A stretch of 64,000 bases of DNA, from positions 1,798,001-1,862,000 of the forward strand of contig NZ_JAHZIL010000003.1 of assembly GCF_019443085.1 (NCBI RefSeq), given 5' to 3'. The notes under the pieces were generated by a model. That model did no database searches. It was given only the letters and a program-made list of their open reading frames with translations, and had not been told where the DNA came from. Below are positions 63,566-64,000 of the stretch, piece by piece. This stretch comes from Marinobacter sp. F4218. GTDB lineage: Bacteria > Pseudomonadota > Gammaproteobacteria > Pseudomonadales > Oleiphilaceae. Every line of letters begins with the position of its first letter. Position 1 is the first letter of the stretch. A program made the position numbers and the translations under genes.

Positions 63566-63620
63566 ATTCGCTTTGATTCTTAAGATCCTGTGGTTAGCAG
63601 TTTTGGATTTAACCGATTTT

Positions 63621-63649
63621 TTAGCCTTTTCCCGATCTGTGTCTATACT
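63621..63649 (+). promoter_or_regulatory. Candidate promoter of coxB
   Basis: TTAGCC (63621-63626) and TATACT (63644-63649) are 17 bp apart and lead toward the cytochrome oxidase gene, with a predicted leader of about 110 nt. Confidence 0.55.
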
Positions 63650-63767
63650 CGACTGTGAGGTATCCATAAGCAGGCTTCCACTCTGATTTTTCAGGTGTAT
63701 GCGAGCGCCGGAAAGATCAGTGGGATAACGCAAATCCGACAAGAATAACACTCTGTGGAGACACAGT

Positions 63768-64000
63768 ATGCGCGTGCACGCTCAGCGGGCAGGTGCCCTT
63801 TTAGGCGGTCTGATGTTCCCCGCCTGGTCCATGGCGGACTGGACTCTGAACATGACCCCGGGGGTTACCGGCACCAGTAACGAGATATTCAGCCTTCATA
63901 TGATCATTCTCTGGATCTGCGTCGCCATTGGCGTCGTGGTTTTTGGAGTTATGTTCTGGTCCATCTTTGCCCATCGAAAATCCCAGGGTCACAAGCCTGC
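63768..64000 (+). CDS. coxB: Cytochrome c oxidase subunit II, N-terminus only
   Basis: The first 77 codons of a subunit II: an exported N-terminus, 'MTPGVTGTSNEIFSLHMIIL' and a first transmembrane helix, as in aa3-type oxidase subunit II. Subunit II carries the CuA centre, which lies beyond the window. GGAG is eight bases before the ATG. Partial at the 3' end. Confidence 0.9.
   Translation, partial: MRVHAQRAGALLGGLMFPAWSMADWTLNMTPGVTGTSNEIFSLHMIILWICVAIGVVVFGVMFWSIFAHRKSQGHKP

Noticed and set aside
63566..63767. LexA/SOS box upstream of the DinF-like gene
   Set aside because: No CTG-N10-CAG motif of good quality found, and lexA is not adjacent.

Overview
The window (about 62% GC, tightly packed, mostly 0-100 bp intergenic gaps) reads as chromosome of a marine gammaproteobacterium, most likely Marinobacter or a close relative. 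The grounds are the recC-recB order, the def/fmt/rsmB/trkA and LysM/dprA/tsaC/hemF/aroE housekeeping blocks, a PA4642-family gene, a YheV-type zinc protein, and a PomA/MotB-like stator pair. I see no phage, transposase, CRISPR or plasmid genes. This is assignment by gene content only; no database search was run.

Layout. 1-6.1 kb: recB (C-terminus cut by the window edge) and recC on the minus strand. 6.2-10.7 kb: a secreted DUF4864 protein, then a coupled pair made of a FAN1-like VRR-NUC nuclease and an XPD/DinG-type helicase with an N-terminal Cas4-like nuclease domain. 10.6-17.4 kb: fructose PTS regulon (fruR divergent from fruB-fruK-fruA, with a near-consensus FruR operator between them). 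17.4-20.9 kb: a VOC protein, a PAS-GGDEF diguanylate cyclase and a phospholipase-D lipoprotein. 21-28.5 kb: tRNA-Pro(CGG), gmhB, glyS-glyQ, trkA-rsmB-fmt. 28.6-34.2 kb: def, then (plus strand) a LysM protein, dprA, tsaC, hemF and aroE. 34.2-38.7 kb: a MotA/MotB-type stator pair, then a PotD-like binding protein overlapping a ClC channel with unusual gating residues.

38.9-46.8 kb is a one-carbon demethylation island: a dimethylglycine/sarcosine-dehydrogenase-like flavoprotein fused to GcvT domains, a GlxA/AraC regulator, and a convergent operon of a DmdA/GcvT-like methyltransferase, a divergent MetF-like protein and formate-tetrahydrofolate ligase. Together these could move a methyl group from a methylated osmolyte onto tetrahydrofolate and oxidise it to formate. 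47-54.6 kb: PA4642-like protein, Hsp20 behind a sigma-32-like promoter, a sulfatase/LtaS-like membrane protein, gamma-carbonic anhydrase, oligopeptidase A, a YheV-like protein, an NhaC-type antiporter and DUF1653. 54.8-62.1 kb is rich in cyclic-di-GMP genes: a 7TM-DISM diguanylate cyclase, DoxX, and a coupled minus-strand operon of a hypothetical protein, a secreted cupredoxin-like protein, a membrane GGDEF-EAL protein, a DUF3034 outer-membrane protein and a lipoprotein truncated haemoglobin. The window ends with a DinF-like MATE exporter and the start of coxB.

The two stretches most worth following up are the one-carbon island (38.9-46.8 kb) and the cupredoxin / c-di-GMP / DUF3034 / globin-lipoprotein operon (57.0-62.1 kb).
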